Assembly (NCBI GenBank): GCA_034190875.2
Contig: CM067348.1
Span: 4,042,904 to 4,106,903 of the forward strand
Length of the DNA stretch: 64,000 nucleotides
Direction: 5' to 3'
Source of the DNA: Urechis unicinctus
Taxonomy: Eukaryota; Annelida; Polychaeta; Xenopneusta; Urechidae
A program made the position numbers and the translations under genes. Shown piece after piece: positions 9,065 through 20,830 of the stretch. The first letter of the stretch is position 1. The number at the start of each line of letters is the position of its first letter. Below the pieces are notes generated by a model, which worked only from the letters and a program-made list of their open reading frames with translations, was not told where the DNA came from and did no database searches.

Positions 9065-11524
9065 GTAAGCAATAAGTTCAGCATGTTAATTGAATGGAAT
9101 AATGGTGTAAAATACAAGTTAAATGCGGGATGTGTGTAATCGTTCTTTGTGTTATATCATGTGCTGATATCTTTCAATACTCAATGTCTAATTGACATGA
9201 AAGATAAGATAACCTAGATGACAGTAGACAGGGACAAATCTAAAAGAAAACAAAAGTAAGAGTCGCTTCCATCTAAGAAAAACGCCTTTTGTAAGCATTA
9301 TGATCCTTCTGTTGACCACTTTATAAGTGCTGATTTCACACTGGTAGTCTCAGCCTTTAGAACTAGCCTAACCTTTCTCTAACATGCCGATGACTATACA
9401 TCATGCAGAAGCTTCTAGACGAGAACAAATGTTTGATATAAGATAAGTTGCTTGAGTAGGGCAATTAATCAATTCGCATGTACATCTCCAAAGGTAACAA
9501 TTTCAAAACAACTTGGAGTGAGTGCCGTTTGTCAATTAGCATCCTATGATTTCTAGTGTTAGGTGTATCTTGCGTAGATGAGACGGTAGCTTTTGAGCCT
9601 ACCTTATTAAAAAGATTTTCAGCTAAACTGTGATATATTTGCGCAAAGACAGATACAGACAGGACAATAAAACAAAATTCGCAAACAAAGATCTGAAATG
9701 TTTGCTGCTGTCATGCTAGCATTTGAACATTGAATAATCAGCAGTTGGAGTCGGCTAAGATAGCAGTCCTCACAAATAGATCATGTGAACCAACCGATGC
9801 GATTAGATTGACTGTTTTTGCTAAAACATAGAATAAAATCCACGACAAGCACTTACCATGCTGCAAAAACAAGGAAAAAAATCGAAGACGGCATTGGAGC
9901 TCGTGAGAAAAGCTATGTGTTAAGGCTGCGTGTAACGCCTATCCCGGGAGACATTACCACAAGCATTCAGTGTACTGCCATATCAATGTCACACTAACCT
10001 ATTGGAAGTGTTATTTTAAGACTTATATCATCTTGAGCTTGCCTTGCACCTTTTAGTAATTTGATTCTCATCTAATGGAATGAGGCGCGGATAGGCCATG
10101 GATCGAGTAGATGCTAATAGCCATAAACAAATACGCTCACCAGAATCAACCCACTCTAGGTGTAAGGATTTAATTTGAAAATGTGTGTAGGAATCGGGGG
10201 ATGCATTGTTCATATTACAAATAATAATGATAATTTCTTCCACTTGATTCAGTGAGCTTCAAATTGTTAACTCTGATTAGGTTAGAATTATGAGTTTTTG
10301 AATAGTATAGATACGTTGATATGACGTACAGTAAAGAACGAGCGATGTTTTCAGACATAGCAAACTTTCCCATAAGTTTTTTTACGTGATTGTTGCAATG
10401 CCCTTACTCCCGAGGTTGTATTGATGACACCAAGCGATTCATGGACCTCTATAATAACCGATGTATGATACCAGTACACTACCGGTTATTGCGGCCTGTT
10501 GGTAATGTAATCAACTACTTCTTGTATAGTAGCCGTTTGCCGACTGACTTCGTGCAATGTCGTCAACAAGTTTTTCTACTTCGTGCTAGGACATTCATAA
10601 AACGCCTAATAAGTAACGAACATCGATGTCAGCGAAGTGTTGATTGTTATCTGTTGAAGCAAAGGTCAAAGAAAATAATTTCTTGTAAGAGTCTGCTTAC
10701 AATAACATTGCTGTGTTTGGTGTTTAAGAGGAGAAGATGAGGAGAAGAGGAACTTTGATCCTATAGGAAGCTCACTGCTTAAAAAGAGCTTCGACCCTAT
10801 TGGTAGCTCTCTGCTGAAGCGAAACTTTGACCCAATAGGCAGTTCTCTTCTGAAGAGGAATTTCGACCCAATTGGCAGTTCACTCCTGAAACGCAACTTC
10901 GACCCAATTGGCAGTTCATTGTTGAAGCGCAACTTCGACCCAATCGGCAGTTCTCTTTTGAAACGTAATTTCGATCCTATTGGCAGCTCGCTCCTCAAAC
11001 GAAACTTTGACCCAATTGGTAGTTCCTTGCTGAAACGCAACTTTGATCCCATTGGTAGTTCCTTGCTGAAGCGCAACTTTGACCCAATCGGCAGCTCTCT
11101 CTTGAAGAGGAACTTCGATCCAATTGGCAGTTCCCTTCTGAAACGCAACTTCGACCCGATTGGCAGCTCTCTTCTAAAACGCAACTTTGACCCAATTGGC
11201 AGCTCCCTTTTGAAACGCAACTTCGATCCAATCGGTAGCTCTCTTCTAAAACGCAACTTCGATCCCATTGGCAGCTCCCTTTTAAAACGCAACTTTGACC
11301 CAATTGGCAGCTCTCTATTGAAACGCAACTTCGACCCAATTGGCAGTTCTCTCTTGAAGCGAGGTCATGCTAGCAATGAAGAGGATTTTGAAAACAGCAT
11401 CATTGGAAAGCATGCGATTAAGGATCTAGAAAACGACATGATTGAAGAAAGGCGGCAATTGGACGAGTTGGCCGATGGCGTAATTGGTCGTGAATTGAAT
11501 GACCACCCACACTTAAATGGTTAA
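9003..11524 (+). CDS. Multi-copy neuropeptide precursor, orcokinin/pedal-peptide-like (two coding exons)
   Basis: Gene model join(9003..9064, 10729..11524), 285 residues. The product is a secretory-pathway prohormone. It has a 20-residue signal peptide, spacer RGEDEEKR, 17 tandem repeats of NFDPIGSSLL plus a dibasic site (first spacing KK, the second repeat begins SFD), then a 53-residue acidic tail. Prohormone convertase cleavage at KK/KR and carboxypeptidase trimming would release up to 17 decapeptides. None has a C-terminal Gly, so amidation is not expected. The N-F-D-x-I start and the many copies resemble orcokinins (NFDEIDRSGFGFN in crustaceans) and pedal peptides, but the C-terminal half differs, so the family is tentative. 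The large exon has no in-frame ATG before its first repeat, which makes the upstream exon necessary. Confidence 0.85.
9065..10728 (+). other. Intron between signal-peptide exon and peptide exon
   Basis: A 1,664-base AT-rich intron with a GTAAGC donor and a GGTGTTTAAG acceptor (less usual AAG; most other units have TTTCAG or TTTTAG here). It includes the 3' part of a decayed retroelement (about 9318-9560) and sequence shared with U2, U3, U4, U6 and U7. The segment just before the acceptor (about 10515-10728) recurs in front of nearly every peptide-exon copy. Confidence 0.75.
9318..9560 (+). mobile_element. 3' tail of decayed non-LTR retroelement in the intron
   Basis: It matches the end of the reverse-transcriptase relic of U7 (about 58165-58400) through the words GCTGATTTCACACTG, ACTAT.CATCATGCA, GAGAA..AATTGTT/AATGTTTGATATAAGA and CCAATTAGCAT-like ends. 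It carries no open frame. The same element is in U3, so the insertion predates those duplications. Confidence 0.5.
10729..11524 (+). CDS. Coding exon 2: 17-copy peptide exon and acidic tail
   Basis: The exon starts after GTTTAAG (acceptor AG at 10727-10728). It codes GEDEEKR, then 17 repeats of exactly 36 bases from 10751 to 11362, then a 53-residue tail beginning GHASNEEDFEN, and TAA at 11522-11524. The tail has RR and KH sites and could release a peptide starting QLDELADG. Repeats vary at silent sites (GAC/GAT, ATT/ATC/ATA, six Leu codons, AAG/AAA, CGC/CGT/CGA/AGG), while 16 of 17 decapeptides are identical. That is the pattern of purifying selection and not of very recent DNA homogenisation. 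Reading frames on the other strand through the repeats are by-products of the 36-base period. Confidence 0.9.
10751..11362 (+). repeat. 17 x 36 bp in-frame tandem repeat (peptide units)
   Basis: Each unit codes N/S-F-D-P-I-G-S-S-L-L plus a dibasic pair. Only the first dibasic is KK; all others are KR. The period is exactly 36 bases with no interruption. Confidence 0.95.
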
Positions 11525-11877
11525 ATCAATTTTCTGTATCTGTCAAAAACACGTGCCACTACGGAGTTTCTAAGAGGAAATAGTTTCTTACATATTTTTG
11601 GCTGAGGATTACACAACGCGAAATTATTACATCCTACGATCTGATGGAATATTCAACAGGACAAGCACAATTTCTTTTCTTGTCTCTGTTTCTTCCTCCT
11701 CTTCGCACTTTGCCTGGACATATCACCTGCTGTATATATATAGATGTTAATTCTGCCCTTATTTCGTTGTTCAGTGATTAATATACTTGAGAGTTACAAC
11801 GAATGGTGATAATTATGTAAGTAAAGCTATCATAAATTACAAAATGCCTTACTGTTTGTTCGTTTGTTTCTGCATTT

Positions 11878-11883
11878 AATAAA
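11878..11883 (+). terminator. Polyadenylation signal AATAAA of the neuropeptide gene
   Basis: AATAAA lies 354 bases after the stop codon. A T/GT-rich tract (TAGTTTGTTCTATATTTGT) follows, as expected for a downstream element. The same site and context are kept in U2 and U4 and altered in U5 (GATATA). Confidence 0.75.
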
Positions 11884-14800
11884 TCGTAGTTTGTTCTATA
11901 TTTGTAATACATTCACTTGCATTGCCTTGTTTTGTATGTATTTCCGTCATTTTACACTTGCCGAGTTAGCGGCTAACTTCAATACCAAGATATAATTCTT
12001 TCACAAACTCCGGAAGAGAAATCAATCCTCTGCATTCCCTGAATGTTGAATTCTCAAGGCTCCAATCGGAATAAAATTAAACTTTATTGGCTTCAACGTT
12101 ATCCAAACATTATAAATAAGTAGCACCTTTAATTGGTTACATTGATCAAGATATATGTTTTAGTTTTCGAACGTTTGCTTGAAATGAAGCGATGATTGCA
12201 CTGTATTTGATATTTAACTCGTATATTCTACGTTCCGTCTTTGCAAAGTCGGATAAGACGGAATGTTGACATACTTCTTCGAAGCGTCAATGCAAAAGGG
12301 CAATCTTCTAAGCAATAAGGTAACTGTCTGGTTAAGGGGTTTCTATTAATATGTCCAAACGTTAGCAGGGACAAGTGCTCTCTATGATGGATCATCAATT
12401 GAATTAAGGGCAAGAAGACTGCAATTCCATGTTCTATGTCAACAAGGTGCATTATTTGCTTAGAAAATCTGCACTCACATCGGCCTTACAACAACGTTTA
12501 ACATTTTATCGGTTGCTATCAAATTGATCTTACAACAAATACATTTTGCAGGTGGTGACTGTGTTTTCACAAACTGTTTCTAGTACGTCATTGGTAGTGC
12601 ACTGCAACTGCACAGCCAGTCCTTCCGTGATCAAGTGTTTGGATGGTCAGATTCAACAGATTGTCTGAATCAGTAATTATAGCATCCGTGAAAGTATCGC
12701 CACATTATTCACCTGGTTTGGTTAACATCACTTTAATAACAACGTGTGTGGTTCTGGTTGTACACGCACTCCATCGCGCAGGCGGTAATGCCAGTGAAAT
12801 ATCACCGGAAGTGTAGATATCTCAGATGCCCTATTTTAGGTATCTGCGTATTGCGGTTAGATACCTCTGTTGTGCCTTTGGATATATTTTATGAATATAC
12901 TGCTACTGATCTAAGGCCTCGCAAGTAATGACAGCCTGGAGGTGTTTTTTTAAGTATCTCAGTAATAATAAACAGACACAGGGAATCACTAAACATATTA
13001 GATGTAATTCTAACTGCTTAAGAGATAGGGATGTAAGATATTAAGTGCAGAAGATATTTAATGAGCGAGCCCCCTGAATGTAAATGTATGTTTTGATCGA
13101 ATGAAAATGAGAAAGCCCACAGCCTGCTGCTCCATATAGCTAACCATAGTCATTAATTCGTCAATTAATTAATTTAAATGAACGCATTTGTACACTGTCG
13201 TAAAATCCGCCCCAAGACGAATTTCATTGCGATTCAAGAGTTAGCTTTTGTTTTCATAATTATATGGGCAATCAATACTGCCGAACATAGATAACCAGCA
13301 CAAGCCCGATGAATTGTACTGAAACTAGCCACATGCCAACAACCCATCATATCCAATATCCATGGTTAAAACACGTGAGAATTACACGCTACACAGTTTG
13401 CAGCAGACGCGCTTTTACACAAGTCAAAGCATTTTCTGGATCACAATCATGCTGCAATCGGCAGCTTTAGTATAGCATCGTCAATGACGAGTGCCGCAGT
13501 GGTTAAATGTGGAACCGTATATGGTCGGCTGTGGCTGGTACAGTGGAATCCTTACGGTGATAACGACAGCTTGAATAATAGTGCTATTAACGAGGCAATG
13601 TTTCATGTGCCTTACATAAGAGATGGTGGTCGAAAACAGTATTTTCTTGCCTCGAGAATTTTGTTTAAGAACATTTTCCTTAACCAATACATTTTGTTCG
13701 TATATTCCTCTACAAATTATCGATTAATATTTCATTTGACCACAATAGTCGTAATAAAAATTAAATGCAATGGCAAATGATCGGAGTATCTTCGGAATAT
13801 CAACCCATGAACATTGAATGTTACCGTATCTCCACGTAAAGGAGGCTTTCGTATCCTTAGATACTTTTGATACTATTGATATATGATACTTGACATCTGA
13901 AGGCAGACCAAAAAAAGGATATGCGAGGTGCTAAGTTTGTGCTTATAGTGGCGTAAATGGCAGATCATTCAGGTGCCTAACAATGTTTGATGTCCGCATC
14001 ATTTGAATAAATGCTTATTATATGTACAAGCCTTTATACTGAAATGAATGATGACAATAATGGATGACGAAATTGCTCTGAGTGGTATGCTTGAAACTAT
14101 TGGTTCCTGTGTTTGATTGATTGTTATCCACAATCATCTGGATCATGTAGCCTCAAGAACCTGCTATGTGTATAGTGCAGCTCTTTATCAATGTCGCTCT
14201 TTGATAGAGCAATAGAACTCGGTCATAGTGAATTGCGGTCATTATTGAATTCTTGGTTGTTTATTTAAATTGCTTCTTTCATATGGGGTTCAACCTTGCT
14301 AAGCAGTTGAATTAAACGGCCTTCTCAGGAATCTGATGCCGTTACTAGGTACCCATTTCCCTGGCAACGATTTCAAGAATACGGTAGGCGTTTAAGTTTT
14401 TTTTATTTCGTCATTATGGAACAATTATCAATCACTTGCAGATTGCAAAAATTGGATAGTGTGACCCCGATATCAGACCGTCAAGAATCGCAATGACGAA
14501 TTAATACCTTTTATTGTAAAGCTGTTGACGCTCCATTAACATTAGGTGTTCTGATGAATCGAAGATTGACAAAATTTTTAGCCATGAAAAATCACCGTTT
14601 ATGTCGCCTCTTGTTTTACATTGAGAGATTAAGTTACCCTGAAAAAAAAAACATGCGATCACCTGCGATAATGACTACGAAACATCGGCAAGTTTATTGA
14701 TCTTGGTTTCAGCATCTTAGCGTGCACACAATCACAGTTAAATGTGATAATCACAGACGTGTATATCATATTTATCACAACGCATTACATTGCACTTGAT

Positions 14801-16476
14801 GAAAAATATAGCTGATCATTTCTACCAATTGTTTAAATTAACCACAATAATTTATCCCAAGATACAAGCTTTATCCAGGGTTTTTGCCTTAAATGGTATA
14901 ATGACGAGTTATAGGTTTGTTAGGCGTGTTTCTATTTATATTCAATATTGCACATTAAACATTTACTTTGGATTGCGAATTATATTGACATGCACTAAAA
15001 ACCGGTATACTCTTTGGCGTGTATGCATGGACCATCACATTAGTATTTAGTAGCAAAGAGTGATAGTGATAAACACTGCAAAATCGTCTTGAGGGAACAT
15101 GATGTACGAATTGGAGCTGGAAAGGGTCACATGTTGTATTAGGTACAAAAATAAATAGGTATAGTTACGTTAATTGATCTCTTTTGAAAATGTCTGGTGA
15201 ATATGAATGAATTGCAAAACCTACCCCGAACAATCAATACACGCCTATTCTGTTTCCGAGGACGCTTGAAATTGGTACATTAGTGTCTGTTATGAAATAG
15301 AGACAAAGTGTTTCAAAGCTTAGGCTTAAACAATATATCCATAAGTAAGATCGTGACATTATTTTGACATGAATTTAATGGCATGAAATTTCGACGTACC
15401 TTTTAATCAATGCAGAATCAGACTGTAAGTGACCACACTTTAATGTATGTACTGTTTATCGCTCAGCATATCTATTAAACCACATGGGCTGATTTGTAAC
15501 TACTTCATTCATGCAGAATGTACAATGTCAAGTGTCGTCGTTCAATTTAACTTAATGTATGATTGGCAACTACTGTGAATACGACTCTAGAAGCGATGAA
15601 TAAGACAATACGATTGCATTTCCGTAAGTCCTTTCTATGTAGAATAATCGCATTTGTCCATGTAGTTTAGATTAGTGTTTCTCACAACCCAGCACAGAGC
15701 ACCAGTAGTAGCATATGAGATTGAGGAATCATACGTTATCGCTTTAGTGCACAGTTCACATATATTTGAACTATTATTAACATACGCATTCTTATCAAGA
15801 ATTCTTGGACAGCGCCACACCAAATTTATTATTAATGCATTAACATAGTGTTATTTCACAAATCATAATTATCATAACGCCTCTTCTAGTACAAAAATAA
15901 ACTCTAATTGAGGGTCAGCTCTATGAAGTGGGCTTAATTCTTTACTTCGATTGTTACAATACTAGCAGTGACATACTGAAAAACATTAAAATCGTGCACT
16001 TGGTAGACATTCTGCAGTAGACAGCAAATTTGCATTGGAAATCTTTGCTCATACAAAAAATAACTGGTCATTCGTGCAGTGCATCTGATGCATCGTGTTT
16101 TACATGAAGGTTGGCGTCAGGTTTTGCACCTTCGCTAATAATACTGTTTGTATACGCCATAAAATGTTCCTGTTGAAATATGAACTCATTAAACATTCTA
16201 CGTGTTTTGATACGAGCGATGACGTAAATGGTATTGCGAAACCTGCTCATTAAGGATAGGCCTGTTAACAATCTTGAGAAGTATACGGAGGCATTCTTTG
16301 TCGCTTAATCGTGTCTAGCAATATATTAACCCCCTCAGCAAAGCATGGTATATCACAGCCAGAGTTCTTGGCGATCAAGTAATCAATGCTACACTCTATA
16401 CCGCATGTAAAATAATTTTAGAGTTGACTACGCTTAACCATTCCAATCCCTCATTCAGCTGAACATGCATGCAACT
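11884..16476. other. Downstream part of U1, no supported gene
   Basis: About 4.6 kb of AT-rich DNA that recurs in other units with many small deletions. One frame at 13484-13780, beginning MTSAAVVKCGTVYGRLWLVQ, has counterparts in U3, U4 and U5. Another beginning MVLRN near 16214 is frame-shifted here but open for 77 codons in U2 and U7. Neither shows clear selection. No RNA genes are seen. Confidence 0.45.
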
Positions 16477-16763
16477 TGTGTACTATTACAATTAACGTCG
16501 ACAGCCATCCACGATTAGAAAAAACGAATGATGAAGGCTGTACAATTCCATACAATATAAATTCAGTAACAGATTTTACAGCGGATATATATCTGTCAGA
16601 TGAATGTTATTAAAGGTCATTTAGACGTGAGCGTTTGGTCGCAATAACGCAAGGGTTATTAGCATATTATATTTCATCTACAACGTGGCGTGGATATGCT
16701 ATTAGAGTTTTATTAACAGATTATCCGTGAAATCTGGCACTTATCTCACGAAAATAGTAGGGC

Positions 16764-16863
16764 AAAATATGATTTCTTTCCATTTCCTTTGTACCCTGCT
16801 TGTAGACGTGCTCCGTTTCCTCGTTGCCAACACTACCCCCTCATCATTGACCTTCGCATACAT
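16764..16863 (+). pseudogene. Leader exon E1a, U2 copy
   Basis: ATG at 16769 opens MISFHFLCTLLVDVLRFLV, continuing to SSLTFAY. It is hydrophobic and in the same frame as the other copies. The junction reads AT|GTAAGT and not AG|GTAAGT, so the donor keeps GT but loses the preferred preceding G. A plus-one frame runs through the donor to a stop at 17049, but changes there do not look selected. Confidence 0.35.
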
Positions 16864-17820
16864 GTAAGTCTTGAAGAACAGGGTATAATAGCTACCTACG
16901 GGATTGTTCTGCGTTTGCCAGTTGGTATTCCAATGGAATCGGGCCTGGGGACTAAACAGATCGAGATAGAGCAAATGGGCGTCGGACAAACGGGCATTAG
17001 ACCTACAGAAGTAGAAGAATTTAATAGCGATGATCGTTACCACGAATAAAGTGACCGCCGTAGGCGAGTTACTTAACTAAGGATGTGAGACCTACGGGGA
17101 TAGGTTTCAACTTGTCAATACCACATGACTGCTCGGAGTATTTGGCAAACGTTTCCAACAACATTTCATCCCAGTAACATATATCTTTGGGAGAATATTC
17201 TCTCTGATCGCGGTCTAAATCATATCATACATCTTGAGGTAATGCTTTGATGTATGAGTGATCGTCTTTCCGGACGACCATATATTATCAATCTGCCTAA
17301 GTGTTTTACGTCGACTTCCGTCAAGATGTATGATATGATTTAGGCCTGACACAATATGTTGGTTTTTAACACTCTGTGTAGGTCATATAGGAGGCATCAC
17401 TGAGGAACCATTTTAACCATTATTTATCACACGGGTTTTGACGCAGCCTAAGGTTATATACTTTTTGTGACATTTTGTTAGTACGATGGGCGAGTGAAAC
17501 GTATGCAACTACTTCCGTCGTTGACAGATGGAAGGCCATTGTTTGAATGATTATGTCCTCATCTAGGCAAAGGTAAGAACTCTCTTCACATTAGTATGCT
17601 CATTTTCATCGCTCATGATTTGTGTAAGGGTCCCTATCGCAAGACCGCAATCAGACCAAGAATTTATGACAATGTTTACGCCAGTCAAATCCCGACGTCC
17701 ATTAGTGGATAAAACTGGTCGTGGAGTTTCATTGCAACAGGCTATCGACGACAATATAGCCCTTATGGGTTGCGTATTGTGGTCTCGAATGTGTCTGTTG
17801 GTTATATTTAAACATTGTCA

Positions 17821-19981
17821 CTAGTGAGATGCTGATGCATAGCCGCGTTCAGCAGCAGTAGGGTCGATTTTCCCGTTTGTTATCATCTGTTGGCCACCCC
17901 TATTGTATGAGTCTCTCCCACTGCTACCTGGCTCCAGTTACGGCTAAAGCAATAACTGATCCACAAGTCTTTGTCAAATACTACAGCACATAAGGTAACT
18001 CTGCACCACGGCCATGGCCATAGGCAGCTGATAGGCTGCATCGCCCTCCCGCGTGGCCGCTTAATCACACCTATTGAGAGCAGGAAGCCAACAAGTCATG
18101 CGTCGCAGAGAATCGCTTTGGACTCACTGGGTTGTATCAGGCGAATTTCGGAGCATGTGATAAATATGAAAGCGTAATTGGAACATTACTATTTACCAGG
18201 GCCACTCGCTCAAGTGATTTCAGTACGTAATTGAATTGCTAAATGTAGGATGGCATGGTAGCGTGATGCAACTGTGTCGTGCTATGGCATTATCTCGCTC
18301 TATTTAAGTCTACAAGAAAATCAACCAATATACTGTTATATGTTATACTGATACCGATCAGTAAACGCCTTCAGCTGGTACTGCCATCTGTGGTGTGAAG
18401 CCTGTTAGACGCGATATGGACAGTATCCTCTGAGCTTTAAGCGACCTCATATTGCAGCGAGGATCTTTTTGAGCTCTATTCAAGATGGTGGCGTTATAGA
18501 CAATGCAACAGGAAGCTTTTCAATCCCATAATGCTTTTGAGAATTGTAACTTTTACTATTTGCCTGGGGCCACTCCCTCAATCGATGTCAGGACGTTATT
18601 GACTTGCTATGTGCCGGATGGCATAGCAGCGTGGCAAAGCGCTTAGCATACAATATCCATTGTCGTAACAGCATGTTAACAACTGTGTTTAAACTGAAAC
18701 GATTAAGCTATAACTTGATCGTTATCGAAACACGTGAACTGCCGTGTCAAGGATAGCTCATCAGATTCCTCTCCTGTGTATTTGTGGTGTATCCGTTGCG
18801 CCAGCGTATTATGCGATGCTAAAAATATAGTCATAACCACCACTAGTGGTTGACCTACGTATGATTTTATTTTGATTAAAATCTCAATCATTCAGATAAC
18901 ATTTGCTACAATTCCTTCTACGAGGTGTTCCGATGGATCAACGTGACAGTGGATGGCGTTGTTGGGTCGCTCGTTGGCGTGCACACGATATCAGGGACGA
19001 TAATTACCTACGTATGTCGTACGACATTATTGTATGCAGTCAACACAAATAGATCATGCGAACCAACCGATATGATTGGACTGACCGTTTTTGCTAAAAC
19101 AAAGAGTAAAATCCACAAGCGACAAGCACATACCGTGGGTGTTCAAAAGGGGCTTGCAAAAAGATTACAGGAAGCAAAATCGAAGACGGTGTTGCAGCTC
19201 GTGGGACAAGCTATGTGTAAAGGCTGCGTGAAACGCATATCCCGGGACACATTACCACAAGCATTCAGTGTAATGTCATATCAATGTCACACAAACCTAT
19301 TGGAAGTGTTATGTTAAGACTTACATCATCTTAAGCTTGGCTTACACTTTTTAGTAATTTGATTCTCATCTAATGGAAGGAGGCGTGGATAGGCCATGGA
19401 TCGTCGTGAGTAGATGCTAATAGCCATATAAAAAGCACAGTTTTATGTCATTTAAGCTATTAATGCAAATGGTCACCTGATTTATCTCCACCCTAAGTGT
19501 TAGGATTTAATTTGAAAATGTGTGTAGGAATGGGGGAACCCTTGTTCATATTACAAATAATATCGTCAGATTCGATAATTTCTTCGATGTTTTCACCATT
19601 GCTGTATGCGTTTGAGTTCAGACATAGCAAACCTTCCCAGTAGTTAGAATAGACGTGATTGTTGCAATGTCTTTACTTTCGAGCTTGTATTGATGGCACC
19701 AAGCGATTCATGGACCTTTATAATAACTGATGTATGATACCAGTGCACTACCGGTTATTGCGGTCTGTTCGTAATGTAATCAACTGGTAATTGTATAGTA
19801 GTAATTTGCCGACTGACTTCATGCAGTCGTCAACAAGTTTTTCTACTTAATGCTAGGACATTAATAACACTCCTAATAAGTAACGAACATCGATGTCAGC
19901 GAAGTATTGATTGTTATCTGTTGAAGCAAAGGTCAAAGAAAAAAAGTTTCTTGTAAGAGTCTGCTGTGTTTGGTGTTTCAG
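17821..19981. other. U2 noncoding segment before the peptide exon
   Basis: This is the equivalent of U1 7.1-10.7 kb with the signal-peptide exon deleted near 19030. No gene is supported. A frame at 18925-19317 (130 codons) runs across the deletion join and has no recognisable domain. The words just before the peptide exon (GCTAGGACATT, AGTAACGAACATCGATGTCAG) are the same as in other units. Confidence 0.5.
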
Positions 19982-20466
19982 AGGTGAAGGTGAGGAGAAG
20001 AAGAACTTTGATTCTATAGGAAGCTCACTGCTGACTTTGTCCCAATAGGCAGTTCTTTCGACCCTATTGGCAGTTCACTCCTGAAACGCAACTTCGACCC
20101 AATTGGCAGCTCTCGTCTAACATGCAACTTTGACCAATTGGCAGCTCCTTTTTGAAACGCAACGTCGATCTTATTGGTAGCTCTCTTCTAAAACGCAACT
20201 TCGATCCCATTGGCAGCTCCCTTTTGAAACGCAATTTTGACCCATTTGGCAGCTTTCTATTGAAACGCAACTTCGACCCAGTTGGCAGTTCCCTCTTGAA
20301 GCACGCTCATGCTTGGCAATGAAGAGGATTTTGAAAGCAGCATCATCGAAAGCATGCGATTAAAGATCTAGAAAATGACATGATTGAAGAAAGGCGGCAA
20401 TTGGACGAGTTGGCCGATGGCGTAATTGGTCGTGAATTGAATGACCACCCACACTTAAATAGTTAA
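19982..20466 (+). pseudogene. Neuropeptide exon 2, U2 copy (broken)
   Basis: A good acceptor (GGTGTTTCAG, ends 19981) is followed by GEGEEKKNFDSIGSSLL. Then a deletion shifts the frame and a stop follows within six codons. Later repeats survive in mixed frames (about 20060-20300), followed by most of the acidic tail with a one-base deletion near 20346. It has fewer repeats than U1. No U1-type signal-peptide exon is present upstream, so this copy cannot make the precursor. Confidence 0.85.
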
Positions 20467-20824
20467 ATCAATAATTATTTCTGTGTGTGTCAAATACACC
20501 TGCCACTATTCAGTTTCTAAGGGGAAATAGTTTGTTATTTATTTTTGGCTGAGGATTACACAATGCAAAATTATTACATCTTATGATCTTATGGAATATT
20601 CAACAGGACAAGCACCATTTGTTTTCTTGTCTCTATTTCTTCCTCCTCCTCGCACTTTGTCTGGACATATCACCTGCTATATATATATAGATGTTAATTC
20701 TGCATTTATATCGTTGTTCAGTGATTAATATGCTTGAGAGTTACACCGAATGGTGATAATTATGTAAGTGAAACTATCATAAATTGCAAATTGCCTGAAT
20801 GCTTGTTGTTTTGTTTCTGCATTT

Positions 20825-20830
20825 AATAAA
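20825..20830 (+). terminator. Polyadenylation signal AATAAA, U2 copy
   Basis: This is the aligned counterpart of the U1 signal, followed by the same GTTTGTTCTATATTTGT context. Confidence 0.6.

Larger units (their letters stand above)
5465..16476 (+). repeat. Tandem array unit U1 (about 11 kb, most complete)
   Basis: This is the first and longest copy of the repeated unit. In order it holds: a conserved left segment with leader exon E1a (5895-5991), short recurring frames (6.66-7.0 kb), the signal-peptide exon (8993-9064), a retroelement tail in the intron, the 17-repeat neuropeptide exon (10729-11524), a 3' untranslated region with AATAAA, and about 4.5 kb of noncoding DNA that recurs in the other units. 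U1 is the only unit with both a signal-peptide exon and an intact peptide exon. Unit limits are placed where the left-end words (GGTGGAGCCTC, CAGCCATCCA, GAATGATGAAG) reappear, and are uncertain by about 100 bases. Confidence 0.85.

Noticed and set aside
10666..11328. 220-codon and 114-codon minus-strand frames through the peptide repeats (RELPIGSKLRF-type repeats)
   Set aside because: They are shadows of a 36-base period that keeps several frames open. Silent-site variation supports only the plus-strand frame, and there is no signal peptide or splice context on the minus strand.
16789..17049. 86-codon frame ending EEFNSDDRYHE, with a partner of 90 codons at 55370-55642
   Set aside because: It overlaps E1a in another frame and depends on indels that differ between units. 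Majority copies hit a stop (CAT TAG) before the shared ending. I could not show coding.
18925..19317. 130-codon frame in U2
   Set aside because: It spans the deletion join near 19030, so its protein is a chance fusion of unit segments.
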